Position numbers and translations under genes: made by a program. The notes beneath the pieces were generated by a model that saw nothing but the letters and a program-made list of their open reading frames with translations, had not been told where the DNA came from and searched no databases. DNA of 64,000 nucleotides from Herbiconiux ginsengi (GTDB lineage Bacteria > Actinomycetota > Actinomycetes > Actinomycetales > Microbacteriaceae), in NCBI RefSeq assembly GCF_900107435.1, contig NZ_FNPZ01000001.1:1692165-1756164 (forward strand), written 5' to 3'. Within the stretch, counting starts at the first letter, position 1. Each line of letters begins with the position of its first letter. Below, piece after piece: positions 8,444 to 17,581 of the stretch.

Positions 8444-8865
8444 AGCGCCCGTCCGATCTCGAAGAGGGCGTAGCCGCCGAGCACGAGCGCCAGAACCACC
8501 ACGCCGCCGACGAGCCACGGGAGGGCGGCAGGAGCCGGGAGCGGCCGGTCCTCGCGGAGCGCGCGTTCGATCCGTCGCCACGAGAAGAGAGCCGAGGCGG
8601 CCAGCGCGCCGCCGGCGAGACAGGCGACCAGGGCGATGACGTCGACCACCCAGGGCAGATCGGCGATGGTCGCGAGCGTCGTGAGAGCCACGCCGCCGGC
8701 CACGAGCGAGAGGCCCGTTCTCACCCAGGCGAGGGCCGTGCGTTCGTTGGCGAGGCTGAATCGCACGTCCGGCTCGTGGCCGACGCCGTAGACCGATCGC
8801 GGGCGGCGCGCATCCGGTGCCCGATCGGGTTCGGTGCCCGCGGGGCTCGCGGCCGATTCATCCAT
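8440..8865 (-). CDS. DUF202/YidH-like membrane protein (first of pair)
   Basis: 141 residues: a 35-residue polar N-terminus, the conserved FSLANERTALAWVRTGLSL motif, then three membrane helices. It resembles YidH, whose role is unknown. It begins with ATG at 8865 and is translationally coupled to the second DUF202 gene. The terminator at 8895-8931 separates it from the fasciclin-domain gene upstream, so the pair should have its own promoter in the short space 8866-8895 or rely on read-through. Confidence 0.85.
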   Translation of the reverse strand: MDESAASPAGTEPDRAPDARRPRSVYGVGHEPDVRFSLANERTALAWVRTGLSLVAGGVALTTLATIADLPWVVDVIALVACLAGGALAASALFSWRRIERALREDRPLPAPAALPWLVGGVVVLALVLGGYALFEIGRAL

Positions 8866-8894
8866 ACTCGAACTCTAACGGGCCCGATCCGACG

Positions 8895-8931
8895 CCGAAG
8901 GGCCGGCCACCTGAGGCGACCGGCCCTTCGG
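8895..8931 (-). terminator. Strong hairpin after the fasciclin lipoprotein gene
   Basis: CCGAAGGGCCGG (8895-8906) pairs perfectly over 12 bases with CCGGCCCTTCGG (8920-8931), loop of 13. It lies directly downstream of the minus-strand gene ending at 8946. Confidence 0.75.
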
Positions 8932-8945
8932 CCGTGCTCTCGAGA

Positions 8946-9620
8946 TCACATCGGGGGCATCAGCACCGAGTCGATGAGGTACACGGTGGCGTTGGCGGTG
9001 TGCACGCCGCCGCAGATGACCTTGGCACCGTTGACCATGATGTCGTCGCCGCTGCCGGTGACCTCGACGGTGCCGCCTTCGACGGTGGTCTGGGTTCCGT
9101 CGATCGCGTCAGGCGAGATCTGGCCGGGGATCACGTGGTAGGTGAGGATCTCGGTGAGCGTCGCGGCGCCCTCCGGGGTCTTCAGCGAGTCGAGGGTCGC
9201 GGCGTCGATCTTGGCGAACGCGTCGTCGACCGGGGCGAAGACGGTGAACTCGCTGCCGTTCAGGGTGTCGACGAGGTCGACGTCGGGGTTGACCCCACCG
9301 GAGACCGCGGCTACCAGGGTCGTGAGCAGCGGGTTGTTCGAGGCGGCGGTGGCGACCGGGTCGGCGGCCATGCCCGCCACGGAGCCTGCGCCGTCCGGCA
9401 CGGCATCCGCGTAGGCGGCGCAACCCGAGCCGACGAGGTCGGATGCCGGATCGGCCATCGCTTCGGGGCTGGGCGTCGCCATCTCCGTGGGAGCACTCGA
9501 CTCCTCGCTCGACGACGAGCCGGACGAGTCGGTGCTGGAGCCGGAACATCCGGCCAGACCGAACGTGGCGACGGCGGCGATTGCGAGAGCCGTCAGTGTG
9601 TGGCGCTTGGTGATACGCAT
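8946..9620 (-). CDS. Fasciclin (FAS1) domain lipoprotein
   Basis: 224 residues. The signal peptide ends in a lipobox (LAGC, Cys 25), followed by a Ser/Glu-rich linker and a single FAS1 domain from about residue 85. The domain shows the two conserved stretches, [16 protein letters not shown] and a C-terminal [13 protein letters not shown]. It is similar to MPB70-type secreted actinobacterial proteins, thought to act in adhesion at the cell surface. It is monocistronic, with a terminator immediately downstream and AAGGAGAAGG before the ATG. Confidence 0.9.
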   Translation of the reverse strand: MRITKRHTLTALAIAAVATFGLAGCSGSSTDSSGSSSSEESSAPTEMATPSPEAMADPASDLVGSGCAAYADAVPDGAGSVAGMAADPVATAASNNPLLTTLVAAVSGGVNPDVDLVDTLNGSEFTVFAPVDDAFAKIDAATLDSLKTPEGAATLTEILTYHVIPGQISPDAIDGTQTTVEGGTVEVTGSGDDIMVNGAKVICGGVHTANATVYLIDSVLMPPM

Positions 9621-9650
9621 GGACCTTCTCCTTCAGGGATCGGTTGAAAC

Positions 9651-9691
9651 CGGCCCCTGAACAGCGATTTCATCGCGATGCCAGGGGGCCG
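9651..9691 (-). terminator. Nested stem-loop downstream of menF
   Basis: CGGCCCCTG (9651-9659) can pair with CAGGGGGCCG (9682-9691) with a one-base bulge, enclosing a second perfect hairpin GCGAT-TTC-ATCGC (9664-9676). It lies after the menF stop at 9740 and 31 bases upstream of the fasciclin gene start. It may be a terminator or a leader structure. A short TTTC follows on the minus strand. Confidence 0.4.
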
Positions 9692-9739
9692 AGCCTTCAG
9701 GAGGTCTTCGGAGGAGCCTGGGCATCGGATTGGAAATCG

Positions 9740-10987
9740 CTAGCCGAACGCCTCGACGATCGGCCGGAACTTCATCTTCGTCTCGAGATATTCGCGCTCC
9801 GGATCGGAGTCGGCCACGATGCCGCAGCCCGCGAACGCCGTGATGTCGCCGGATCCGTCGACCTGGGCCGACCGGAGCGCCACCGCCCACTCCCCGTCGC
9901 CGTCGGCTCCGACCCACCCCACCGGCCCGGCGTAGCGGCCGCGGTCGAAGGGTTCGAGTTCGTGGATGAGGGCCAACGCCGCGGGAGTCGGGGTTCCCGC
10001 CACCGCCGCGGTGGGGTGCAGCGCCGCGATCAGGTCGAGCGAGGTCGAGCCGTCGCTCAGCGTGCCCTCGATGTCGCTCGCGAGGTGCCAGAGGTTCGGC
10101 AGCTTCAGGGTGAACGGGATCTCGCTCACGGTCAGGTTGCGGCTGTGCGGCGTGAGGGCGGCCATCACGCTGGTCACCGCGTAGCCGTGCTCGTCGAGGT
10201 CTTTGGTGGAGGTGGCCAGGGCGACCGCCTTCTCCTGGTCGGCCTCGGCATCCGTGCCGCGCGAGGTCGTTCCGGCGAGCACGCGCGCACTGACGGTTCC
10301 GTGGTCGACGCGCACGAGCGTCTCGGGGCTCGAGCCCACGAAGCCGTCGACGGCGTAGGTCCAGCAGTCGGGGTAGCCGAGGGCGAGGTCGGTGAGCGGG
10401 CGGCGGAGGTCGGAGCCGGCCGGCAGGTGGCCGGTGAGGTCACGAGCGAGCACCACCTTGCTGAGCTGCTGGTCGGCGATACGGGCCACGGCGGCATCGA
10501 CGGATGCGCGGAAGCCCTCCGGAGACACGGCACCCGGCAAGAGCGAGATGCGATATTCGGCGCCGAGCGGTCGCGCGGTGGGGGCGGTGACGGAGGCCGG
10601 ATCTTCGCCCTCGACGGTGATGCGGGTGATCCAGAATCGCCCGTCGCGCTTGCCGAGCACGAGACGCGGCACGATCAGCACGCTGGTGGCGGCCGAGTCG
10701 TCGGCGAAGGCGAAGGTGCCGAAGGCCACGAGCCCGGTGCCGGAGGCGGCGATCGGGTCGACGACCGTGGCGGCGTCGGCCACCTCTTTCCAGACGGCGC
10801 AAGCGTCGAGCATCCGGTCGGGGCCGGAGAACTCCAGCCGTAGGGCCTCGCCGACGCCGGCGATGCCCTGGCCCTTGCGCATCCAGATCAGCGGATGCCG
10901 CGGATCGATGAGCGGGATCAGGAGCTTCAGGTCGTCCACCCCGGTGGTCTCGACGCGCAGCCGCGGAACCCGGGGAGTATCGCTCAC
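9740..10987 (-). CDS. menF: Isochorismate synthase
   Basis: 415-residue chorismate-binding enzyme converting chorismate to isochorismate, the entry step to menaquinone. The C-terminal half carries the family signatures SKVVLARDLTGH, HPTAAVAGTP, EPFDRGRYAGPVGWVG and FAGCGIVADSDPEREYLETK, including the metal-binding Glu residues. It is divergent from menG across 75 bases, so two menaquinone genes share a promoter region. EntC-type siderophore use is possible in principle, but the menG and prenyl-synthase neighbours argue for menaquinone. Confidence 0.9.
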   Translation of the reverse strand: MSDTPRVPRLRVETTGVDDLKLLIPLIDPRHPLIWMRKGQGIAGVGEALRLEFSGPDRMLDACAVWKEVADAATVVDPIAASGTGLVAFGTFAFADDSAATSVLIVPRLVLGKRDGRFWITRITVEGEDPASVTAPTARPLGAEYRISLLPGAVSPEGFRASVDAAVARIADQQLSKVVLARDLTGHLPAGSDLRRPLTDLALGYPDCWTYAVDGFVGSSPETLVRVDHGTVSARVLAGTTSRGTDAEADQEKAVALATSTKDLDEHGYAVTSVMAALTPHSRNLTVSEIPFTLKLPNLWHLASDIEGTLSDGSTSLDLIAALHPTAAVAGTPTPAALALIHELEPFDRGRYAGPVGWVGADGDGEWAVALRSAQVDGSGDITAFAGCGIVADSDPEREYLETKMKFRPIVEAFG

Positions 10988-11062
10988 CGAATCAGCTTAC
11001 GCCCGGCTCCGGGGCACTCCGTCGCCCCGCCGGCGCGGGTGCACGGCAACCCACCGTAAACT

Positions 11063-11803
11063 GTGACGGTGACTAAGGCAGACCTCACCAAGCGACCCGA
11101 GCAGGTCTCTGCCATGTTCGACCAGGTGGCGGCCGGCTACGACCGCACCAACACCGTGCTCTCGGTCGGCAACGCGACGCTCTGGCGGGTGGCCACCACG
11201 CGCGCCGTCGCCCCACGCCCGGGCGAACGCATCCTCGATCTCGCGGCCGGCACCGGCACCTCCAGTGCATCGCTCGCCCGCAGCGGCGCGCACGTCGTGG
11301 CCGCCGACTTCTCGCCCGGCATGATCGAGGTGGGCAGGAAGCAGCAGGCGGGCATGCCGAACATCGAGTTCGTGGTGGCCGACGGCATGAACCTGCCGTT
11401 CGGCGACGACGAGTTCGACGCCGTCACCATCTCGTTCGGTCTGCGCAACATCGTGGAGCCGCAGACGGCGCTCGCTGAACTGTTCCGCGTGACCAAGCCC
11501 GGCGGCCGCATCGTGATCTGCGAGTTCAGCACTCCGGCGGCGCCGATCCGCTCCGCCTATTACTGGTATCTCAAGCACGTCATGCCGACGCTGGCGAAGG
11601 CGGTCTCGTCGAACGTGCCCGCCTACGGCTACCTCTTCGAGTCGATCGAATCCTGGCCCGACCAGAAGACCCTCGCGGCCTGGTTGCGCACGGCGGGGTT
11701 CGAGCAGGTGAGATACCGCGACCTGAGCGCGGGCATCGTGGCGTTGCACAAGGGCACGAAGCCGGCGGCGAAGCCCACGCGGCCGCACGCGGAAGAAAAG
11801 TAG
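11063..11803 (+). CDS. menG: Demethylmenaquinone methyltransferase
   Basis: 246-residue class I SAM-dependent methyltransferase of the UbiE/MenG family, which methylates demethylmenaquinone in the last step of menaquinone synthesis. SAM motif I reads LDLAAGTGTSSASLA. Family signatures include FDQVAAGYDRTN near the N-terminus and FGLRNIVEPQTALAELFRV with PGGRIVICEFS. The start is GTG at 11063, although GTG at 11069 is also in frame. The next gene starts five bases after its stop, and that gene probably supplies the side chain of the same quinone. Confidence 0.93.
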   Translation: MTVTKADLTKRPEQVSAMFDQVAAGYDRTNTVLSVGNATLWRVATTRAVAPRPGERILDLAAGTGTSSASLARSGAHVVAADFSPGMIEVGRKQQAGMPNIEFVVADGMNLPFGDDEFDAVTISFGLRNIVEPQTALAELFRVTKPGGRIVICEFSTPAAPIRSAYYWYLKHVMPTLAKAVSSNVPAYGYLFESIESWPDQKTLAAWLRTAGFEQVRYRDLSAGIVALHKGTKPAAKPTRPHAEEK

Positions 11804-11807
11804 GCTA

Positions 11808-12866
11808 GTGAACGTGACCCCCAGTCTCCGCCGCGCCACGGGCCGGTCCACCCCGCTCTCGCTCGCGGACCGCCTGTTCTCCACGGGAGAAGACCGGCGC
11901 ACCGCCCGGCTCATCGAAGACAGCATCGACGCGCTCGAGCTCCGGCTCGCCGTCGAGACCAAGTTCACCGGCGGCCTGGTGGATGTCGTCTCCCGCTACC
12001 TGCTCGACGCCGGGGGCAAGCGGGTGCGCCCCATTCTGGCCTTCCTCACCGCACAGCTGGGCGACGGGGTGACCGACGAGGTGGTCACGGCTGCCACGTC
12101 GATCGAGCTCACGCACCTCGCCTCCCTCTATCACGACGACGTGATGGACGATGCGGATCAGCGTCGGGGGGTGCCGAGCGCCCAGAACGTGTGGGGCAAC
12201 TCGGTCGCGATCCTCACCGGCGATCTCCTGTTCGCACGGGCCAGCGCGCTGCTCGCCCAGCTCGGCGAGCGGGCCATCCGGCTGCAGGCCGACACCTTCG
12301 AGCGGCTCTGCCTCGGGCAGCTCAACGAGACCATCGGCCCGCAGGACGGCGAAGACGTGGTGGCGCACTACCTGCGCGTGCTGGCCGACAAGACAGGCTC
12401 GCTCATCTCCGCCTCCGCGCAGCTGGGCATCATCTTCTCGAGCGCCGATTCGTCGTACGAGGAGCCGGTGCGCGAGTTCGGTGAGAAGGTGGGCATCGCG
12501 TTCCAGCTCGTCGACGACGTGATCGACATCGCGCCGAGCGACGAGGAGTCGGGCAAGACGCCGGGCACCGACATCCGGGCCGGCGTCGCGACGCTGCCCG
12601 TGCTCTACCTGAGGCAGGCGGCGGCCACCGACCCGAACGCCGCGGCGCTGCTCGCCAGGCTGACTCCCGAGGCTCTCGAGGCCGGGGGAGACGCGGCCGA
12701 CGACGCGATCCGGGCACTCCGGGAGCACCCGGTCACCCAGCGCACCGTCGACGAGGCCCGCCGCTTCGCCCGCGAGGCCATCGAGGCCCTCGCCCCCCTG
12801 CCCGCCGGCACGGTGAAGAAGACCCTCATCCGCTTCGCCGACACCGTGGTCGAGCGCACCAGCTAG
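11808..12866 (+). CDS. Polyprenyl diphosphate synthase (long-chain, quinone side chain)
   Basis: 352-residue trans-isoprenyl diphosphate synthase. The first Asp-rich motif DDVMDDADQRR begins at residue 110 and the second, LVDDVIDI, lies near residue 235. GGKRVRP near residue 69 binds the allylic substrate. Its place directly after menG suggests it makes the menaquinone tail, as in heptaprenyl/octaprenyl synthases. The GTG start is four bases beyond the menG stop. Product chain length cannot be read reliably from the sequence. Confidence 0.9.
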   Translation: MNVTPSLRRATGRSTPLSLADRLFSTGEDRRTARLIEDSIDALELRLAVETKFTGGLVDVVSRYLLDAGGKRVRPILAFLTAQLGDGVTDEVVTAATSIELTHLASLYHDDVMDDADQRRGVPSAQNVWGNSVAILTGDLLFARASALLAQLGERAIRLQADTFERLCLGQLNETIGPQDGEDVVAHYLRVLADKTGSLISASAQLGIIFSSADSSYEEPVREFGEKVGIAFQLVDDVIDIAPSDEESGKTPGTDIRAGVATLPVLYLRQAAATDPNAAALLARLTPEALEAGGDAADDAIRALREHPVTQRTVDEARRFAREAIEALAPLPAGTVKKTLIRFADTVVERTS

Positions 12867-12941
12867 CCATCCGCTTCGCGTATCCGAATCGGATGCGTGC
12901 ACCCCAGACGCCGAGCGTCTACCGATCCGAAGGAACTCACC

Positions 12942-14300
12942 GTGACCAAGCTCCGTTTGGCCATCGTCGGAGCCGGCCCCGCCGGGATCTACGCCGCAGA
13001 CCTGCTCGTGAAGGCCGAGCGTCATTTCGACGTCTCGATCGACCTGTTCGAGCAGCTGCCCGCCCCCTACGGCCTCGTTCGCTACGGCGTCGCTCCCGAC
13101 CACCCGCGCATCAAGGGCATCATCACCGCGCTCCGCGAGGTGCTCGACTCGGGCGTCATCCGCTTCTTCGGCAACGTGCGCTACGGCGTCGACATCACGC
13201 TCGACGACCTCAAGAAGCACTACAACGCCGTCATCTTCGCAACCGGCGCCATCCGCGACGCCTCGCTGAACGTCCCCGGCATCGACCTCGAGGGATCCTA
13301 CGGCGCCGCCGACTTCGTGAGCTGGTTCGACGGTCACCCGGATGTTCCGCGCACCTGGCCGCTCGAGGCCCAGTCGGTCGCCGTGATCGGCAACGGCAAC
13401 GTGGCGCTCGACGTCTCGCGCATCCTGGCCAAGCACGCCGACGACCTGCTGGTGACCGAGATCCCGGCGAACGTCTACGAAGGGCTCAAGGCCTCGCCCG
13501 TCACCGACGTGCACGTGTTCGGCCGGCGCGGCCCGGCCCAGGTGAAGTTCACGCCGCTGGAGCTCCGCGAGCTCGGTGAGATGAACGACGTCGACATGAT
13601 CGTGGCCGACGAGGACTTCGAGCTCGACGACGCCTCGAAGGCGGCCATCGAGTCGAACAAGCAGGTCTTCGTCATCAACAAGGTGCTGAACCAGTGGCGC
13701 GAGCGGCCGGTCGGGCAGGCGTCGCGGAGGCTGCACCTGCACTTCTATGCGAAGCCGCTCGAGATCGTCTCCGACGGAGCGGGCCGGGTCGCGGCCATCC
13801 GTTACGAGCGTACGAAGCCGGATGCGGCGGGTGGGGTCGTCGGAACCGGGGAGATCCGCGAGATCCCGATCCAGGCCCTCTACCGCGCGGTGGGCTACTT
13901 CGGCTCGCCGCTGGACGGCATCCCCTTCGACGACCACCACGGCGTCATCCCGAACCACGAGGGCCAGGTGCTCGACGACCACAACGAGGTCATCCCGGGC
14001 GTCTACGCCACGGGCTGGATCAAGCGCGGTCCGGTCGGCCTCATCGGCCACACCAAGTCCGACGCGATGGAGACGCTCTCGCACCTGGTGCGCGATCAGG
14101 CGAATTGGTGGAGCCCGGCCGATCCGTCGGAGGAGGCCGTGCCGGCGCTGCTCGCATCGAGAGGCGTCGCCTACACCGACCTCGAAGGCTGGCACAAGCT
14201 CGACCAGCACGAGCTGGCGCTCGGCGCGTCCGACACCCCGCCGCGCCTGCGCATCAAGGTGGTGCCGCGCGAGGAGATGATCGAGATCTCCCGCGCCTGA
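12942..14300 (+). CDS. fprA: Ferredoxin-NADP+ reductase, FprA type
   Basis: 452-residue adrenodoxin-reductase-like flavoenzyme. The FAD motif GAGPAGIYAA starts at residue 9, followed by APYGLVRYGVAPDHP. The NADP-binding region reads VIGNGNVALDVSRI, and the C-terminal TGWIKRGPVGLIGHTKSDA motif is diagnostic. The GTG start at 12942 is preceded by GAAGGA at a good distance and aligns with the usual MxxLRLAIVGAGPAG beginning. It transfers electrons between NADPH and ferredoxin. The stop is followed immediately by a decayed aminotransferase tail. Confidence 0.93.
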   Translation: MTKLRLAIVGAGPAGIYAADLLVKAERHFDVSIDLFEQLPAPYGLVRYGVAPDHPRIKGIITALREVLDSGVIRFFGNVRYGVDITLDDLKKHYNAVIFATGAIRDASLNVPGIDLEGSYGAADFVSWFDGHPDVPRTWPLEAQSVAVIGNGNVALDVSRILAKHADDLLVTEIPANVYEGLKASPVTDVHVFGRRGPAQVKFTPLELRELGEMNDVDMIVADEDFELDDASKAAIESNKQVFVINKVLNQWRERPVGQASRRLHLHFYAKPLEIVSDGAGRVAAIRYERTKPDAAGGVVGTGEIREIPIQALYRAVGYFGSPLDGIPFDDHHGVIPNHEGQVLDDHNEVIPGVYATGWIKRGPVGLIGHTKSDAMETLSHLVRDQANWWSPADPSEEAVPALLASRGVAYTDLEGWHKLDQHELALGASDTPPRLRIKVVPREEMIEISRA

Positions 14301-14537
14301 GCCGGCTCGCGTCGCTCAGCGGCGCACCCGGGAGCGCTGCCCGCCGGGGTCGACTCGGACGACTTCGTCGAGGCCTGCGCCCGCGCGCGCGTGCTGATCT
14401 CGCCCGGCGAGGAGTGGTTCCCCGCCGAGCCCACCGGGGCCTTCGTGCGGCTGAACTACTCGGGGCCCGACCCGGGGCGGTTCGAGGAGGCGGTGCGCGT
14501 GATGGCCGGGTTGCTGGGCGGTCGCCAGCCGACCTAG
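14301..14537 (+). pseudogene. C-terminal remnant of a PLP-dependent aminotransferase (MocR/AAT-I type)
   Basis: In the frame ending with TAG at 14535 the translation includes DDFVEACARARVLISPGEEW, FPAEPTGAFVRLNYSGPDPG and RFEEAVRVMAGLLG. This is the typical C-terminus of fold-type I aminotransferases. No start codon, PLP lysine or N-terminal domain is present, because the frame runs straight out of the fprA stop at 14300. About 60-70 recognisable residues survive. It is best explained as the leftover of a gene deleted between fprA and the FAD oxidase gene. Confidence 0.75.
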
Positions 14538-14627
14538 GCGCCGGCCTCGCGGAGCCGGATGCGGGGTACCGCAATCCTTGCGATCACTGCTCGACTGATG
14601 TCGGTGGCGCTCGCTACAGTCACAGGC

Positions 14628-16010
14628 ATGACCTTCTCTTCCGAATCCTTCGCCGAGCTCGTCTCGACGGCCTCCGGGCCGGTCTTCCAGCGTGGAGACG
14701 CGGCGCTGCCCGCCGAAGTCGCCGCACAGAACACCGCTGTCGTGCACGATCCGGAGATCGCGGTCGGCGCAGCGGGCGACGCGGATGTCGCAGCGGCCGT
14801 GCGCTTCGCCGTGGCCAACGGTCTCCCGGTGCACGTGCTCGCCACGGGCCACGGCAGCGCCGTGCCGGTGACCTCCGGGGTGATCATCACCACCTCGCGC
14901 TTGAACGAGCTGTCGATCGACCCGGAGAGCGCGGTGGCGACGATCGGAGCCGGCAATCGCTGGGAGAGTGTCGTCGCGGCGGCCGCGGAGCACGGTCTGG
15001 CGCCCATCACGGGGGCGTCGGGTCACGTGGGATGCATCGGCTACACCCTCGGCGGAGGGCTCGGCCCGCTCGCGCGCACGTTCGGCTTCTCGTCCGACTA
15101 CGTGCGGAGCTTCCGGGTGGTCACGGCGGAGGGCGAGATCGTCACCGCCAGCGCCGACGAGCATCCCGATCTGTTCTGGGCCTTGCGCGGAGGCAAGGGC
15201 GGCTTCGGAGTGGTGACCTCGATGGAGTTTGGGCTGGTGCGGCTGCCGAGTCTGTACGGCGGGTCGCTGTTCTACGAGGAGGGCGACATCCCGGCCGTGC
15301 TGCGGGCATGGGCCTCGTTCACCGAGATCGCGCCCGAAGAGGCCACCTCCTCGGTGGCGATCGTGCGGTTCCCCCCGTTCGACGTCATCCCCGAGCCGTT
15401 GCGGGGCAAGACGGTGATCTCGGCGCGTTTCGCCTATATCGGCGATCCCGCGGAGGGTGAGCGCCTGTTCCAGCCGATCCGAGACGCGGGCACGGCGTTC
15501 CTCGGCCGGGTCGGCGAGATGCCGGCGAGCGAGATCTCGTCGATCCACAACGATCCGACCGATCCCGGGCCGAGCTGGGACCGCGGGATGCTGCTGAGCG
15601 GCATCGACGGCGCGTTCGTCGACCGATTCCTCGCGATCTTCGGGCCCGGACGGGAGGTGCCGATGATCGCCGCCGAGCTGCGGCACCTCGGCGGCGCGAC
15701 CGCGCGCGACGTGCCCGGGGGCAGTGCGGTCGGGGGTCGCGCGGCGGCCTACTCCTTCGTGATGATCGGGGCGCCCGATCCGTCGCTGTTCGAGGCGGTG
15801 CTGCCGCAGATCGCCGACGGCATCACCGCCCAGCTCTCCGAGTGGGTGTCGACGGAGACCAACATCAACTTCTCGAGCGGTTCGCTCGCGGTGCCGGGCC
15901 TCTTCGAGGAGTCCTGGCCGTCCGCGATCTTCGACCGGCTGGCGGAGGTGCGGCGCCAGTACGACCCCACCCACGTGTTCCCCTATCCCGACTTCCCCGA
16001 TCGGGACTGA
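14628..16010 (+). CDS. FAD-linked oxidase (berberine bridge enzyme-like)
   Basis: 460 residues. The FAD_binding_4 domain (about 40-205) contains ATGHGSAVP, whose His is at the position that usually carries covalently bound FAD. It is followed by GASGHVGCIGYTLGGGLGPL and the DLFWALRGGKGGFGVVT motif. A BBE-type C-terminal segment ends in YDPTHVFPY. The second flavin-linking Cys of plant BBEs is not evident. The ATG at 14628 is chosen as the family-like start, although no strong ribosome site is visible. The substrate is unknown. It overlaps nothing and ends close to the convergent Nudix gene. Confidence 0.85.
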   Translation: MTFSSESFAELVSTASGPVFQRGDAALPAEVAAQNTAVVHDPEIAVGAAGDADVAAAVRFAVANGLPVHVLATGHGSAVPVTSGVIITTSRLNELSIDPESAVATIGAGNRWESVVAAAAEHGLAPITGASGHVGCIGYTLGGGLGPLARTFGFSSDYVRSFRVVTAEGEIVTASADEHPDLFWALRGGKGGFGVVTSMEFGLVRLPSLYGGSLFYEEGDIPAVLRAWASFTEIAPEEATSSVAIVRFPPFDVIPEPLRGKTVISARFAYIGDPAEGERLFQPIRDAGTAFLGRVGEMPASEISSIHNDPTDPGPSWDRGMLLSGIDGAFVDRFLAIFGPGREVPMIAAELRHLGGATARDVPGGSAVGGRAAAYSFVMIGAPDPSLFEAVLPQIADGITAQLSEWVSTETNINFSSGSLAVPGLFEESWPSAIFDRLAEVRRQYDPTHVFPYPDFPDRD

Positions 16011-16021
16011 TCCGCGGCGAA

Positions 16022-16747
16022 TCAGTCGAGCGGCGTGTGAGAGAACGGGCCTGACAGGGCCGCCCATTGGAGCAGCATGATCGTCTTCGCGTCGACGATG
16101 TCGGTGCCGATGCGGGCGAGGGCCTCGTCGATGCCGAGTTCGACCAGCTCGATGTCCTCACCCTCCTCGGCGAGCCCACCACCGGCATCCGCGCGGTTCG
16201 ACGCGTCGTAGGGGGCGGCGAAGAAGAAGAGCTTCTCGGTGACCGATCCGGGGCTCATGTAGGCGTCGAAGACGTGCTCGACGGCACCGATCGCGTAGCC
16301 GGTCTCCTCGCGGGCCTCGCGACGGATGGCGGTCTCGGGATCGTCTTCGTCGAGCAACCCCGCGGGCAGCTCGAGCAGCACGCCGTCGGGGTGTCCGTTG
16401 ACGTAGGCGGGGTAGCGGAACTGCCGGATGAGCAGCACCGTTCGGCGCCCGGCGTCGTGCAGCAGGATCGTGGCGCCGTTGCCGCGGTCGTAGGTCTCGC
16501 GTTCCTCGGTCGACCAGTGGCCGTCGCTGTGCTGGAACTGGATCCGCGTCGTGCGCGTGATGTACCAGTTCGAACTGAGGAGGGTCACGTCGGTGACCCG
16601 CACGCGCGGGTTGCCGGTGAGGTCCAGGCCCGTTCGGTCGAGGCCGGTGCGGCCCCGCCGGTCGGGCACGTCGATCCCCGGGCGGCCGGCCCGCCCGCTC
16701 GCCGTGGGCTCGTTCGCCCGTCCGCCCGCGGCGGCGTCGCTCGACAC
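16022..16747 (-). CDS. Nudix hydrolase (GDP-mannose/ADP-sugar pyrophosphatase-like)
   Basis: Up to 241 residues. The Nudix box GLLDEDDPETAIRREAREET followed by GYA matches Gx5Ex7REUxEExGU, and RETYDRGNGATILLHD plus VLLIRQFRYP fit the NudK/ADP-ribose pyrophosphatase branch. Compared with relatives, the assigned GTG start gives a roughly 45-residue extension containing a TGLDRTGLDLTG repeat. The real start may be downstream. It begins five bases after the yajQ stop and is probably co-transcribed with it. Confidence 0.85.
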   Translation of the reverse strand: MSSDAAAGGRANEPTASGRAGRPGIDVPDRRGRTGLDRTGLDLTGNPRVRVTDVTLLSSNWYITRTTRIQFQHSDGHWSTEERETYDRGNGATILLHDAGRRTVLLIRQFRYPAYVNGHPDGVLLELPAGLLDEDDPETAIRREAREETGYAIGAVEHVFDAYMSPGSVTEKLFFFAAPYDASNRADAGGGLAEEGEDIELVELGIDEALARIGTDIVDAKTIMLLQWAALSGPFSHTPLD

Positions 16748-16752
16748 CTCGG

Positions 16753-17241
16753 TCAGCGGAAGTTGATGAACTGGAGGGCCACGTCGAGATCGGCGCCCTT
16801 CAGCAGGGCCATCGTGGCCTGCAGGTCGTCGCGACTCTTCGAGGAGACCCGCAGCTCGTCACCCTGGATCTGCGATTTGACGCTCTTCGGACCCTCGTCG
16901 CGAATGAGCTTGTTGATCTTCTTCGCATCCTCCTGAGCGATGCCCTCCTTCATGGAGGCCTCGAGGCGGTATTCCTTGCCCGAGGCGTAGGGCTCGCCGG
17001 CGTCGAGGCTGCGGAGGGAGATGCCGCGCTTGATGAGCTTCGACTCGAAGACCTCGAGGATCGCCTTCACGCGTTCCTCGGAGTTGGCCTTCATCAGAAC
17101 CTTCTCGCCGCTCCACTCGATGGAAGCGCCGATGTTCTTGAAGTCGTAGCGCTGCGCGACCTCTTTCTGCGCCTGGTTGAGGGCGTTGTCCGCCTCCATC
17201 TTGTCGACCTTGCTGACCACGTCAAACGATGAATCTGCCAT
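16753..17241 (-). CDS. YajQ family nucleotide-binding protein
   Basis: 162 residues with the family start [20 protein letters not shown], then [16 protein letters not shown] and the C-terminal [20 protein letters not shown]. Family members bind RNA or cyclic di-GMP. The actinobacterial role is not established. It starts with ATG at 17241 and is divergent from the toxin-antitoxin pair. It is followed closely by the Nudix hydrolase gene. Confidence 0.92.
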   Translation of the reverse strand: MADSSFDVVSKVDKMEADNALNQAQKEVAQRYDFKNIGASIEWSGEKVLMKANSEERVKAILEVFESKLIKRGISLRSLDAGEPYASGKEYRLEASMKEGIAQEDAKKINKLIRDEGPKSVKSQIQGDELRVSSKSRDDLQATMALLKGADLDVALQFINFR

Positions 17242-17266
17242 GCGCTCATTTTACGCGGCTCCGCGG

Positions 17267-17295
17267 TTGTGACGAAGTCTCAACATGGCTAGGCT
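17267..17295 (+). promoter_or_regulatory. Promoter of the toxin-antitoxin operon
   Basis: TTGTGA (17267-17272), a 17-base spacer and TAGGCT (17290-17295) form a good sigma-A-type promoter. The word TGGCTAGG occurs twice (17286-17293 and 17299-17306), overlapping the -10 box and leader. This is a suitable place for autorepression by the antitoxin. Confidence 0.55.
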
Positions 17296-17320
17296 TTGTG
17301 GCTAGGAGGTCGGGGAGACC

Positions 17321-17581
17321 ATGGAGATGTTCAATGTGCTGGAAGCAAGAAACACTCTGTCGAGCCTGGTGGCTCGTGCCGAGGCCGGGGAGGAGATCGT
17401 GATCGCGCGTCGCGGTGTGCCGGTGGCGAAGATCGTGCCCTATGTCCCGAAACGCGGCATGACGGGAAGGGAGTTGGTCGAGTGGCTGGAGCGCAATCCG
17501 ATTCCCGAGTCGCAGCGTAAGACGGCCGAAGAAGTGGACGAGGTGATCCGCGACATCCTCGAAGGGCGCGACGACTCGTGA
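17321..17581 (+). CDS. Antitoxin, Phd/YefM family
   Basis: 86 residues beginning MEMFNVLEARNTLSSLVARA, then EEIVIARRGVPVAKIVP, the standard DNA-binding N-terminal fold of Phd/YefM antitoxins. The C-terminal part (about 50-86) is charged and would wrap the toxin. Its stop overlaps the toxin start in GTGA, giving coupled translation. GGAGG and GGGGAG lie upstream of the ATG at 17321, and a second ATG at 17327 is also usable. Confidence 0.88.
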   Translation: MEMFNVLEARNTLSSLVARAEAGEEIVIARRGVPVAKIVPYVPKRGMTGRELVEWLERNPIPESQRKTAEEVDEVIRDILEGRDDS

